Shown here one piece after another: positions 40,332 to 48,287 of a stretch of 64,000 nucleotides of DNA. The translations under genes were made by a program, and so were the position numbers. This stretch comes from Pararhizobium_B sp963760965 (lineage in GTDB: Bacteria; Pseudomonadota; Alphaproteobacteria; Rhizobiales; Rhizobiaceae), in assembly GCA_963760965.1 (NCBI GenBank), contig CAVXEW010000013.1:372001-436000 (forward strand), written 5' to 3'. The notes beneath the pieces were generated by a model. The model ran no database searches, had not been told where the DNA came from, and saw only the letters and a program-made list of their open reading frames with translations. Positions within the stretch are counted from its first letter, which is position 1, and each line of letters opens with the position of its first letter.

Positions 40332-42608
40332 ATGAGCACCAAAGTCGAGCATCGCGCCCGCCGGGCCGTTCTGCTTCTCCTGCTGTTCCTCGCGGCCTTC
40401 CCGGCCGTCCGGGCGCTTGCCGCCGGGGAGGGGAAGGGCACCGGGCTCGGGAGCTCGGTGGAGGCGATCTTCGTCTGCGACATCATCCTGCTGCTCGTCG
40501 TCGGGCGGGGACTGGGAGAGGTCTTCCACAGGCTCGGCCAGCCGGCGATCATGGGGCAGCTGATCGGGGGAATCCTGCTCGGGCCGTCGCTTTTCGGCTG
40601 GCTCTGGCCGTCCGCCCAGCACCTGCTGTTCTCCACCGATCCCTCGCACAGGAGCATGATCGACGCGGTCTCGCAGCTCGGCATCCTCCTCCTGCTGCTT
40701 CTCACCGGAATGGAAACGGACCTGCGGCTGGTGCGGCGTGTCGGGGCCGCCTGCTTCTCGATCTCGACCACCGGCGTCGTCGTGCCCTTCATCTGCGGCT
40801 TCGCGCTGGCGCAGTTCCTGCCGGACGCGCTGCTTCCGGAGCCGGGGCGGCGCGTGGTCGCCGGCCTCTTCCTCGGGACCGCGCTGTCGATCTCGTCGGT
40901 CAAGATCGTCGCGATGATCGTGCGGGAGATGAACTTCATGCGCCGCGACCTCGGACAGATCATCGTGTCCTCGGCGATCATCGAGGACACGATCGGCTGG
41001 CTGATCATCGCCATCACGTTCGGCGTGGCCACGCACGGCAAGCTGGAGGCGCTGCCGCTGCTGGCGACGGTCGGCGAGGTCGCCGGCTTCATGATCTTCA
41101 GCCTGACGGCGGGCCGGCGCATCGTCTTCACCGCCATCCGCTGGACGAACGACACGTTCGAGAGCGAATACGCCGTGATCACGATGATCATCGTGATCAT
41201 GGGCGTCATGGCGCTGTTGACCAATGCGATCGGCGTGCACACGGTGCTCGGGGCCTTCGTCGCCGGTATCCTGGTCGGCGAATCGCCGATCCTGACCGGG
41301 CATATCGAGCGGCAGCTGCGGGGGCTGATCACGGCTCTCTTCATGCCCGTCTTCTTCGGCACTGCCGGCCTCTCGGCGGACCTGACCGTGCTCGCCGACC
41401 CGAGGCTCGCGCTGCTGACGGTCGCGCTGGTGGCGATCGCCAGCTTCGGCAAGTTCTCCGGCGCCTTCCTCGGCGGGCGGATCGGCGGGATGAGCTGGAA
41501 GGAGTCGGTCGCCGTCGGCAGCGCCATGAACGCGCGCGGCTCGACGGACGTCATCATCGCGACCATCGGCCTCTCGGTCGGCATCCTTTCCCCCAACCTC
41601 TTCACGATGATCGTGACGATGGCCGTCATCACGACGCTCATCATGCCGCCGATGCTGCGCTGGGCGCTCGGGCGGCTGCCGATGAAGCTGCAGGAAAAGC
41701 AGCGGATGGAGCGCGAGGCGGTCGACGACCGCGGCTTCGTCGCCGGGCTCGAGCGCCTCCTGCTGGTCGTCGACGACAGCTCCATCGGGCGCTTCGCGGC
41801 CCATCTCGCCGGCCTCGTCGGCGGCAGCCGCGGAATGCCGACGACGCTCCTGAAGGTCGAGCCGCGGGGGGCGGGCGTTCCGGAAAGCGAACCGGCGGAA
41901 GAGCTGGAGGAGATCAAGCGGGGGGCGAGGGCGAGCGCGTCCGCCGTCAGGCGCGAGGAGGAGACGGAGGTCGAAAAGGTCCACCTGACCGCCCGGACCG
42001 AGCCGCACGCCACGGCCGAGCTGATCCGGGAGGAAGCCCGCAAGGGCTACGGAATGCTGGTCGCCGGGCTGGACGGCGCCGTCACGCCCAAGGGCGGCTT
42101 CGCCAGCGAGCTGGAGGACGTCGCCAGGGGTTTCGACGGGCCGCTCTGCCTCGTGCTGAACGGCGCGGCGAAGGGGCGGGAACTGCCGGTGCCGGGCGGC
42201 CTGACGCGGATCCTGCTGCCGGTCAACGGGACGGAGGTCTCGCGGCGGGCGGCCGACATAGCGCTGACGCTCGCGCGGGTCCACAGGACGCCGGTCAAGG
42301 TGCTCTACGTGTCGAGGAGCGCCAGGTCCTACCGCGCCTCGCTCTTCCACCAGCGCGAGGAGGCGGTGCTGAAGGACGTCGCCGTGCTGGCCGACCGGTA
42401 CGGCGTCCGGGTCGAGACCGCGATGCACACGAAGAAGCGCCCGGAGGACGTGATCTGCCGGGAGGCGGCCGGCGGCGGGCTGATCGTCATGGGCGTGACG
42501 CAGAGGCCCGGCGAGAAGCTGTTCTTCGGCGACACCGCGACGGCCGTCGTCGCCAACTGCCCGGTGCCGGTGGTCCTCGTCGCCAGCGAGCGCGGCAAGG
42601 CGAAGTGA
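40332..42608 (+). CDS. CPA2-family cation:proton antiporter with tandem universal-stress domains
   Basis: 758 aa. About 12 transmembrane helices (residues 50-460): GRGLGEVFHRLGQPAIMGQLIGGILLGPSL is the family entry motif, then LTGMETDLRL, SSAIIEDTIGWL with the exchanger acidic pair, and GMSWKESVAVGSAMNARGSTDVI. A cytoplasmic part of about 290 residues contains two UspA-like segments (LLVVDDSSIGRFAAHLAG; RILLPVNGTEVSRRAADIAL, ending VMGVTQRPG). A signal-like hydrophobic leader precedes helix 1. Exchanges K+ or Na+ for H+; the Usp part may sense nucleotides or stress. Probably co-transcribed with the DUF421 gene. Confidence 0.88.
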   Translation: MSTKVEHRARRAVLLLLLFLAAFPAVRALAAGEGKGTGLGSSVEAIFVCDIILLLVVGRGLGEVFHRLGQPAIMGQLIGGILLGPSLFGWLWPSAQHLLFSTDPSHRSMIDAVSQLGILLLLLLTGMETDLRLVRRVGAACFSISTTGVVVPFICGFALAQFLPDALLPEPGRRVVAGLFLGTALSISSVKIVAMIVREMNFMRRDLGQIIVSSAIIEDTIGWLIIAITFGVATHGKLEALPLLATVGEVAGFMIFSLTAGRRIVFTAIRWTNDTFESEYAVITMIIVIMGVMALLTNAIGVHTVLGAFVAGILVGESPILTGHIERQLRGLITALFMPVFFGTAGLSADLTVLADPRLALLTVALVAIASFGKFSGAFLGGRIGGMSWKESVAVGSAMNARGSTDVIIATIGLSVGILSPNLFTMIVTMAVITTLIMPPMLRWALGRLPMKLQEKQRMEREAVDDRGFVAGLERLLLVVDDSSIGRFAAHLAGLVGGSRGMPTTLLKVEPRGAGVPESEPAEELEEIKRGARASASAVRREEETEVEKVHLTARTEPHATAELIREEARKGYGMLVAGLDGAVTPKGGFASELEDVARGFDGPLCLVLNGAAKGRELPVPGGLTRILLPVNGTEVSRRAADIALTLARVHRTPVKVLYVSRSARSYRASLFHQREEAVLKDVAVLADRYGVRVETAMHTKKRPEDVICREAAGGGLIVMGVTQRPGEKLFFGDTATAVVANCPVPVVLVASERGKAK

Positions 42609-42720
42609 ACCGGCGCCAGCGCGCGCGGAACCAATCGCCGGGCTGCCGGATTTGTCGGGAAGAACCGCGCGGCGGCAGGCGGCGCGCGACCCGGTCGAAC
42701 GGCTCCAGGCAGGCGAAGGC

Positions 42721-43203
42721 ATGATCCACCAGGTCATCGGAACGAGCTCGAAGGACATATTGTGGTGGCAGGAGTGCATCCGCGCCGTCATCATCCTCGC
42801 CGCGGGGCTGGTGATGCTGCGCCTCTTCGGCCGCCGCGCCTTCGGCGAGCAGACGCCGCTCGACATCCTGATGGCGATCGTCGTGGGATCGAACCTCAGC
42901 CGCGCGCTGACGGCGAACGCCGCCTTCTTCCCGACCATCGCGGCGACGCTGGCGATGCTGTTGGCCTACTGGGGGCTGGCGCACGCCGCCGTGCGGTGGC
43001 CGTCGTTCGGCCACTTCGTCAAGGGCCGGCCCGTCGCCCTCGTGCTGAAGGGGCGCTTCGACCGCGGCGCGATGCAGCGGGCCGCGGTCAGCGAGGCGGA
43101 CATGGAGGAGGCCGCGCGCACCTCCTCGGTCGCGGACGCCGGCGGCGTCGAGCAGGCCATGCTCGAACGCAGCGGCAAGATCAGCATCGTGCCGCGCAAG
43201 TAG
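42721..43203 (+). CDS. DUF421 (YetF-like) membrane protein
   Basis: 160 aa. Three helices (IRAVIILAAGLVMLRLFG; DILMAIVVGSNLSRAL; IAATLAMLLAYWGLAH) followed by the cytoplasmic DUF421 domain (KGRPVALVLKGRFDRGAMQRAAVSEADMEEAAR...). The FGRRAFGEQTPLDILM motif is diagnostic. Function unknown in the family; some members are linked to spore or stress traits in Bacillus. ATG 42721 was chosen over 42652 because MIHQVIG begins the recognisable domain. It is on the same strand as the antiporter, 112 bases on. Confidence 0.85.
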   Translation: MIHQVIGTSSKDILWWQECIRAVIILAAGLVMLRLFGRRAFGEQTPLDILMAIVVGSNLSRALTANAAFFPTIAATLAMLLAYWGLAHAAVRWPSFGHFVKGRPVALVLKGRFDRGAMQRAAVSEADMEEAARTSSVADAGGVEQAMLERSGKISIVPRK

Positions 43204-43323
43204 CCCTTTCCCGTCTTTTTTGCTGCAAAAGGCGCGTCACTTTGACCGCCCCACTTTGCCTGCCGCCGGCTTGCCGCTAGTTTCCCGCCAGAAATGCGAC
43301 GTCGAAAAGAAGAGAAAGCAACG

Positions 43324-44682
43324 ATGCACACGCACGAGAGGCGTGCGGCGGGGTCCCTCGCAGCGGTTTTTTCGGTCCGGCTCCTCGGGCTGTTCATGAT
43401 CTATCCGGTGTTCGCGGCCTATGCCGGCGGGCTGAAGGGCGCGACGCCCTACATGATCGGGCTGGCGCTCGGGATCTACGGGCTGACGCAGGGCCTGCTG
43501 CAGATCCCCTTCGGCCTGATGTCGGACCGGGTCGGCCGCAAGACCATGATCGTCGGCGGCCTCGTGCTCTTCGCCCTCGGCAGCGCCGTGGCGGCGCTTT
43601 CCGGCTCGATCATGGGCGTGGTTCTCGGCCGCGCCCTGCAGGGGGCCGGCGCGGTCGGCTCCGTCATCCTGGCGCTCGTCGCCGACCTGACGGCGGAGGA
43701 GAACCGCACCAAGGCCATGGCCACGGTCGGCATCACCATCGGCTTCTCCTTCATGGTCGCGGTGGTGGCGGGGCCGGTCGTCGCCGGCGTCGTCGGCGTG
43801 CCGGGGATCTTCTGGCTGATGGTCCTTCTGGCGATCGCCGGCATCGCCATCACCCTCTTCGCGGTGCCGACGCCGGCGAGCCTCGGCGTGCGCCGCGACG
43901 CAGAGACCGTGCCCTCGATGCTCGGCGGGGTGCTGCGGAACCGCGAGCTCCTGCGGCTGGACTTCGGCATCTTCGCCCTCCACGCGATGCTGACGGCAAG
44001 CTTCCTCGTGGTGCCGGGCCTGCTTTCCGGCGCGCTCGGCGTCACCAGCCACAACCAGTGGATCGTCTACCTGCCGGTCCTCGTCGTCTCCGTCGCAGTG
44101 ATGGTGCCGGCGATCATCGTGGCCGAGAAGCATCGCCGCATGAAGGCGATCTTCGTCGGCGCGGTGGCCGCGATCGCGATAAGCCAGGGGCTGCTGGCGG
44201 CCGACGGCGGCAATCCATACGTGCTGCTCCTGGCGGTGACGATCTTCTTCGCAGGCTTCAACGTGATGGAGGCCAGCCTTCCCTCGCTCGTCACCAAGAC
44301 CGCGCCGGCCGACGCCAAGGGCACGGCGACGGGGGTCTATTCCAGCTCGCAGTTCATCGGCATCTTCTTCGGCGGCGTCTTCGGCGGCTGGGTGCACCAG
44401 GCCGGCGGCGACGTCGGCGTGTTCGCCCTGACCACGCTCCTGTCGCTGGTCTGGCTCGTCGTGGCGGGGAGCATGAAGTCGCCGAGCTATCTGGTGACGC
44501 GGCTTCTCCGGCTCGGCGAGGGCGAGCCGGAAGCTTCGCAGGAAGGCCTTGCCAGCCGCCTCAGGCAGGTGCCGGGCGTCGCGGACGTCGTCGTCATCGC
44601 CGAGGAGGGGCTCGCCTACCTCAAGGTCGATTCCCGCGCCTACGATCCGGAGAAGGCCGAGGCCCTCGTGCGGGCCGACTGA
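43324..44682 (+). CDS. MFS transporter, YajR-like, with C-terminal ferredoxin-like domain
   Basis: 452 aa, twelve helices. MFS signatures: GLMSDRVGRKTMIVGG (loop 2-3), LGRALQGAGAVGSVILAL (helix 4). After helix 12 about 60 residues (LASRLRQVPGVADVVVIAEEGLAYLKVDSRAYDPEKAEALV) form the ferredoxin-like YAM domain that marks YajR, an MFS of unknown substrate. The ATG at 43324 was chosen because the MHTHERRAAGSL start matches the family; an ATG at 43294 in frame is possible. Between it and the carrier-protein operon is an AT-rich promoter region. Confidence 0.87.
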   Translation: MHTHERRAAGSLAAVFSVRLLGLFMIYPVFAAYAGGLKGATPYMIGLALGIYGLTQGLLQIPFGLMSDRVGRKTMIVGGLVLFALGSAVAALSGSIMGVVLGRALQGAGAVGSVILALVADLTAEENRTKAMATVGITIGFSFMVAVVAGPVVAGVVGVPGIFWLMVLLAIAGIAITLFAVPTPASLGVRRDAETVPSMLGGVLRNRELLRLDFGIFALHAMLTASFLVVPGLLSGALGVTSHNQWIVYLPVLVVSVAVMVPAIIVAEKHRRMKAIFVGAVAAIAISQGLLAADGGNPYVLLLAVTIFFAGFNVMEASLPSLVTKTAPADAKGTATGVYSSSQFIGIFFGGVFGGWVHQAGGDVGVFALTTLLSLVWLVVAGSMKSPSYLVTRLLRLGEGEPEASQEGLASRLRQVPGVADVVVIAEEGLAYLKVDSRAYDPEKAEALVRAD

Positions 44683-44763
44683 GGCGCCCGGCGCGGCTTC
44701 TCGGCCGCCCCGGAAGGGCCCGCAAGCGCCGTCCCGGACAATTCGAATAAAATCAGAATGTTT

Positions 44764-44813
44764 GCGTTAACAGGCACTTAAGCACATCCGCGCTTACTCG
44801 CGCGTGTTAACGC
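44764..44813. promoter_or_regulatory. Inverted repeat GCGTTAACA...TGTTAACGC before the carrier-protein operon
   Basis: Perfect 9-bp arms at 44764-44772 and 44805-44813, 32 bases between them, each centred on GTTAAC, which is itself a palindrome. Centres are 41 bases apart, close to four helical turns. The only AT-rich patch between the MFS gene and the operon, 66 bases before the carrier-protein ATG. Likely a pair of operators; regulator unknown. Confidence 0.55.
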
Positions 44814-44878
44814 CTTGAAGCCTGATCGATTGTAGATTGCCGCTCGACAGAAACCGGCAAACAGGGTGGGCTTCGTCC

Positions 44879-45124
44879 ATGATCGATCGCATTCGTGAAC
44901 TTCTCGCACAGAATCCGATGATCCCGTGCGAAATCGGGACACTTTCCGACGACGGCAATCTCTACGAGGCGGGGCTGACGTCCTTCGCCTCCGTCCAGAT
45001 GATGCTCGCCATCGAGGAGGAGTTCGACATCGAATTCCCGGAAGCGCTGCTGACGCGCCGGACCTTCTCGTCGATCGCCAGCATCGCGTCGGCGGTTTCG
45101 CAACTCACCTCCGAAACGGTCTGA
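44879..45124 (+). CDS. Acyl/aminoacyl carrier protein
   Basis: 81 aa. Four-helix carrier with the phosphopantetheine serine in LYEAGLTSFASVQM (about S35; DSL is replaced by LTS) and the acidic recognition helix IEEEFDIEFPEALL. Stand-alone carriers of this kind accept an amino acid from the ligase coded two genes on; for the Bradyrhizobium enzyme such CPs are Gly or Ala acceptors. First gene of a six-gene operon: four bases separate it from the acyl-CoA dehydrogenase. Start chosen at ATG 44879 (MIDRIRELLAQ). Confidence 0.9.
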   Translation: MIDRIRELLAQNPMIPCEIGTLSDDGNLYEAGLTSFASVQMMLAIEEEFDIEFPEALLTRRTFSSIASIASAVSQLTSETV

Positions 45125-45128
45125 TCCG

Positions 45129-46331
45129 ATGAACGTCGTGAAGGATGCAGGTCTCTCGCAAGCGGTCGTCCGCGGCGAGGGCGCAAGCGAGCGCATGGCG
45201 CGCGTGGCGGCGATCGCGGCGGAGGCCGCCGATGCGGTCGACCGCGAGGGCCGCTTCCCGAAGGAGACGGTCGACGCGCTGAAGCGCGAACGCCTGCTCG
45301 GCGCCGGCGTGCCGGTCGAACTCGGCGGCGAGGGACTTTCCACCGCGGCGGTGGCGGAGCTGATCGTGCAACTGGCCCAGTCGTGCGGCTCGAGCGCGAT
45401 GGTCTACGGCATGCACCAGATCCAGATATCGAGCCTTGCGACGCACGGCATCGCCAGCTCCTGGCACCGCGACTACATGCGCCGCATCGCCGACGAGCAG
45501 CTGCTGCTGGCATCGGCGACTTCGGAGGCCGGAATCGGCGGGAACCTCCGCAACTCGATCTGCGCGGTGGAGCTTTCGGGCGACCGCTTCGCGCTGACCA
45601 AGGACGCGACGGTGATCTCCTACGGGGCCCATTCCGACGCCATCATGGCAACCGCGCGCCGTGCGCCGGACGCGGCCCATTCCGACCAGGTGATGGTGCT
45701 GATCCCGTTCGACGGCAAGCTTTCGCTGGAGCGCAAGTCGGTGTGGGACACGCTCGGAATGCGCGGCACCTGCTCCGACGGCTTCCTGCTCTCGGCCACC
45801 GGGGACGCGGCGCAGGTCTTCCCCAAGCCGTTCTCCGAGATCGCCGCGCAGTCGATGCTCGCGAGCTCGCACATCTACTGGGCGGCGACCTGGTTCGGCA
45901 TCGCGGCGGATGCGTTCGCCCGCGCCCAGGCCTTCGTCAAGCAGGCGGCCCGCAGGCAGCCGAACGCGACGCCGCCGGGGGCGCTGCGCCTTTCGGAAGC
46001 CGCCGCCAAGCTGCAGGAGATGAAGGGGCACCTCGTTTCCGCCATCCATCGCTTCGAAACGGCGGAGGGCGACGACGACCTCTCGTCGATCGGCTTCGCC
46101 GCGGAGATCAACGCCCTGAAGGTCGCCGCCAGCGAGAAGGCGGCCGAGGTCGTGCGCCTCGCCATGCTGATCACCGGCATCCATGGCTACAAGAACGGCA
46201 CGCCGTTCAGTGTCGGCCGGCACCTGCGCGACGTCACGTCGGCCGCGGTGATGATCTCCAACGACCGCATTCACGCCAACACCGCGACGCTGCTCCTGAT
46301 GAGCCGCTTCGACACCAGCCTGGGGGCCTGA
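45129..46331 (+). CDS. Acyl-CoA dehydrogenase-fold flavoprotein
   Basis: 400 aa. Class I/DszC-like ACAD: N-terminal helical part (DREGRFPKETVDALKRERLLG), the middle beta part with ATSEAGIGGNLRNSICAVE and RGTCSDGFLL, and a C-terminal four-helix bundle with FAAEINALKVAASEKAAEVVRLAMLITGIHGYKNGTPFSVGRHLRDVTSAAVMISNDRIHANTATLLLMSR in outline. FAD and an acyl thioester are expected. In this operon the substrate could be the aminoacyl or acyl group on the carrier protein. It is separated by one base from the ligase gene. Confidence 0.85.
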   Translation: MNVVKDAGLSQAVVRGEGASERMARVAAIAAEAADAVDREGRFPKETVDALKRERLLGAGVPVELGGEGLSTAAVAELIVQLAQSCGSSAMVYGMHQIQISSLATHGIASSWHRDYMRRIADEQLLLASATSEAGIGGNLRNSICAVELSGDRFALTKDATVISYGAHSDAIMATARRAPDAAHSDQVMVLIPFDGKLSLERKSVWDTLGMRGTCSDGFLLSATGDAAQVFPKPFSEIAAQSMLASSHIYWAATWFGIAADAFARAQAFVKQAARRQPNATPPGALRLSEAAAKLQEMKGHLVSAIHRFETAEGDDDLSSIGFAAEINALKVAASEKAAEVVRLAMLITGIHGYKNGTPFSVGRHLRDVTSAAVMISNDRIHANTATLLLMSRFDTSLGA

Positions 46332-46332
46332 G

Positions 46333-47256
46333 ATGGACGCCAAGACCTTCGATGCGAAGAGCCTGCTCGACAGCCTTTTCGACAACGGCATCCTCTTCGA
46401 ATCCGGCGTGGACGGGCTCTACGGCCGTTCCGGCGTCTTCGAGGAGGTGATCGAGCGGTTCGAGAAGATCGTGCTCGGCGTCGGGGCGGCGGACGGGGCC
46501 ACCCGGATCCACTTCCCGCCCGGCATGGCGCGGGCGGCGCTGGAGAAGACGGGCTACATGAAGAGCTTTCCGCAGCTCGCCGGCTGCGTCCATTCCTTCA
46601 TGGGCGACGAGCGCGACCACGCGGAGCTGCTCGGCCTGATGGCGAGGGGCGAGGACTGGACGACCATGCAGAAGGCGACCGAGGTCGCGATGACGCCGGC
46701 GGCCTGCTACCCGCTCTACCCGACGGTCGCCCGGCAGGGGCCGGTGCCGGAAGAGGGACTGCTCTACGAGCTCTCCTCCTACTGCTTCCGCCACGAGCCC
46801 TCGCAGGACCCGGCGCGCATGCAGCTCTTCCGCCAGCGCGAATATATCCGGATCGGCACGGCGGAGCAGGTCGGCGCATTCCAGAAGAGCTGGATGGAGC
46901 GCGGCAAGGCGATTGCCGAGACGCTCGACCTGCCCTGCGAGATCGTCGTCGCCAACGATCCTTTCTTCGGCCGTACCGGCAAGATGATGGCCAGCAGCCA
47001 GCGCGACCAGGCGCTGAAGTTCGAGCTGGTTGTCCCGGTCACGAGCATCGAGAAGCCGACGGCCTGCATGTCGTTCAACAACCACCAGGACCATTTCGGC
47101 CAGAGCTGGGGCATCCGCTTCGCCGACGGCACCGCCTGCCACTCGGGTTGCGTGGGATTCGGGCTGGAGCGCCTCGCGCTGGCGCTGTTCCGCCACCACG
47201 GGACGGACACCGCCGGCTGGCCCGCCCGCGTCCGCGACGCGCTCTGGGGAGACTGA
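46333..47256 (+). CDS. Amino acid:[carrier protein] ligase (seryl-tRNA-synthetase-like)
   Basis: 307 aa. Class II aminoacyl-tRNA-synthetase catalytic core without an anticodon-binding domain. Motif 2 is FRQREYIRIG and motif 3 GFGLERLALALF. Candidate zinc ligands C125 (TPAACYPLYP), E170 (RQREY) and C273 (HSGCVGFG) have the same spacing as the Cys-Glu-Cys set of the characterised Bradyrhizobium enzyme, which loads Gly or Ala onto a carrier protein. The amino acid here is not shown; small residues are expected. Co-located carrier protein supports the call. Confidence 0.9.
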   Translation: MDAKTFDAKSLLDSLFDNGILFESGVDGLYGRSGVFEEVIERFEKIVLGVGAADGATRIHFPPGMARAALEKTGYMKSFPQLAGCVHSFMGDERDHAELLGLMARGEDWTTMQKATEVAMTPAACYPLYPTVARQGPVPEEGLLYELSSYCFRHEPSQDPARMQLFRQREYIRIGTAEQVGAFQKSWMERGKAIAETLDLPCEIVVANDPFFGRTGKMMASSQRDQALKFELVVPVTSIEKPTACMSFNNHQDHFGQSWGIRFADGTACHSGCVGFGLERLALALFRHHGTDTAGWPARVRDALWGD

Positions 47257-47258
47257 GC

Positions 47259-48257
47259 ATGCGGCAGGTTGTTCCCGGGCTGGATCCGGCCACCTACGGT
47301 GCGAGCTGGCTGCACGACCCGGAGCGGCGCTGGCCGGAAACCAACTGCTATGTCGACCTGCTGGTCGAGGTCCTGCACGCGACGGGGCACGAGCCGGCGG
47401 CGGCCCTCGGCTTCACCGTGGCGCAGGACTTCGAGGGCGACCACTTCACCTTCTTCAAGTTCCCGACCGCCGACCTGCAGGAGCTCTACGGGGTCGAGAT
47501 CGAGGAACTCGCCGTCTTCGACCGGCTGGACGCGCAGGTGTCCACCCAGATCGCCCGCGGGCGGCTGCCGATGGTCGAGGTCGACGCGTTCCACCTGCCG
47601 GACACGCGCGGCGTCAGCTACCGGACGGCCCATTCGAAGTCCAGCATCGGCATCAACGCGCTCGATCCGGCCGGCCGGAGGATGGAATATTTCCACAATC
47701 GCGGCTACTTCGTGCTCGAGGGCGAGGATTTCGACGCGCTCTTCGCCGGTCGCCGCGAGGAAGACGCGGGACTGCCGCTGTTTCCCTATTCGGAATTCAT
47801 GAAGTTCGGGCGCAGCGCGGCCGCGGCGGATGCCGTGGAGACGGCCTGCGACCTGCTCGCGCGGCACCTGGCGCGGCGGCCGCGGCGCAACCCGCTCGCC
47901 GCCTACCGGGAGGCGTTCGCAGGCCACGCCGAGGAACTTGCCGGGCGTTCGCCGGAATACTTCCACGTCTATGCGTTCAACACCGTGCGCCAGTTCGGTG
48001 CCAATTTCGAGCTGCTGGGTAGCCATCTGGAATGGCTCGGCGGCCGGGGAGTCGACGGGCTGGAGCGGGCGCGCGCGGCGGCCGACGAGATCGCCGGCGG
48101 CGCCAAGACGATGCAGTTCAAGCTGGCGCGCGCCATGGCGCGGCGGCGCTTCGACGGGCTGCAGGACATGCTCGTGCCGATGGCCGAGGCCTGGGAGACG
48201 GCGATGGACGCGCTCGACGCGCGCCTCGGTCGCAGCACGAAGTCCAGGGCGGCCTAG
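47259..48257 (+). CDS. DUF1839 protein
   Basis: 332 aa, soluble. Begins MRQVVPGLDPATYGASWLHDPERRWPETNCYVDLL; a later acidic part (DAVETACDLLARHLARRPRRNP) and the FNTVRQFGANFELLGSHLEWLG motif are those of DUF1839, a family repeatedly found next to amino acid:carrier-protein ligases in rhizobia. Function unknown. Because the ligase and carrier hand over a small amino acid, a transfer or condensation enzyme is the simplest guess. The Cys in TNCYVDL and the conserved His/Asp of GDHFTFFKFP could be catalytic. Confidence 0.85.
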   Translation: MRQVVPGLDPATYGASWLHDPERRWPETNCYVDLLVEVLHATGHEPAAALGFTVAQDFEGDHFTFFKFPTADLQELYGVEIEELAVFDRLDAQVSTQIARGRLPMVEVDAFHLPDTRGVSYRTAHSKSSIGINALDPAGRRMEYFHNRGYFVLEGEDFDALFAGRREEDAGLPLFPYSEFMKFGRSAAAADAVETACDLLARHLARRPRRNPLAAYREAFAGHAEELAGRSPEYFHVYAFNTVRQFGANFELLGSHLEWLGGRGVDGLERARAAADEIAGGAKTMQFKLARAMARRRFDGLQDMLVPMAEAWETAMDALDARLGRSTKSRAA

Positions 48258-48287
48258 TCCGCGGGCGGTTTCGGTTTTGGAGTGGAC

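Noticed and set aside
42652..42720. Longer start for the DUF421 gene
   Set aside because: The added 23 residues are Arg-rich and not part of the family; ATG 42721 begins the conserved protein.
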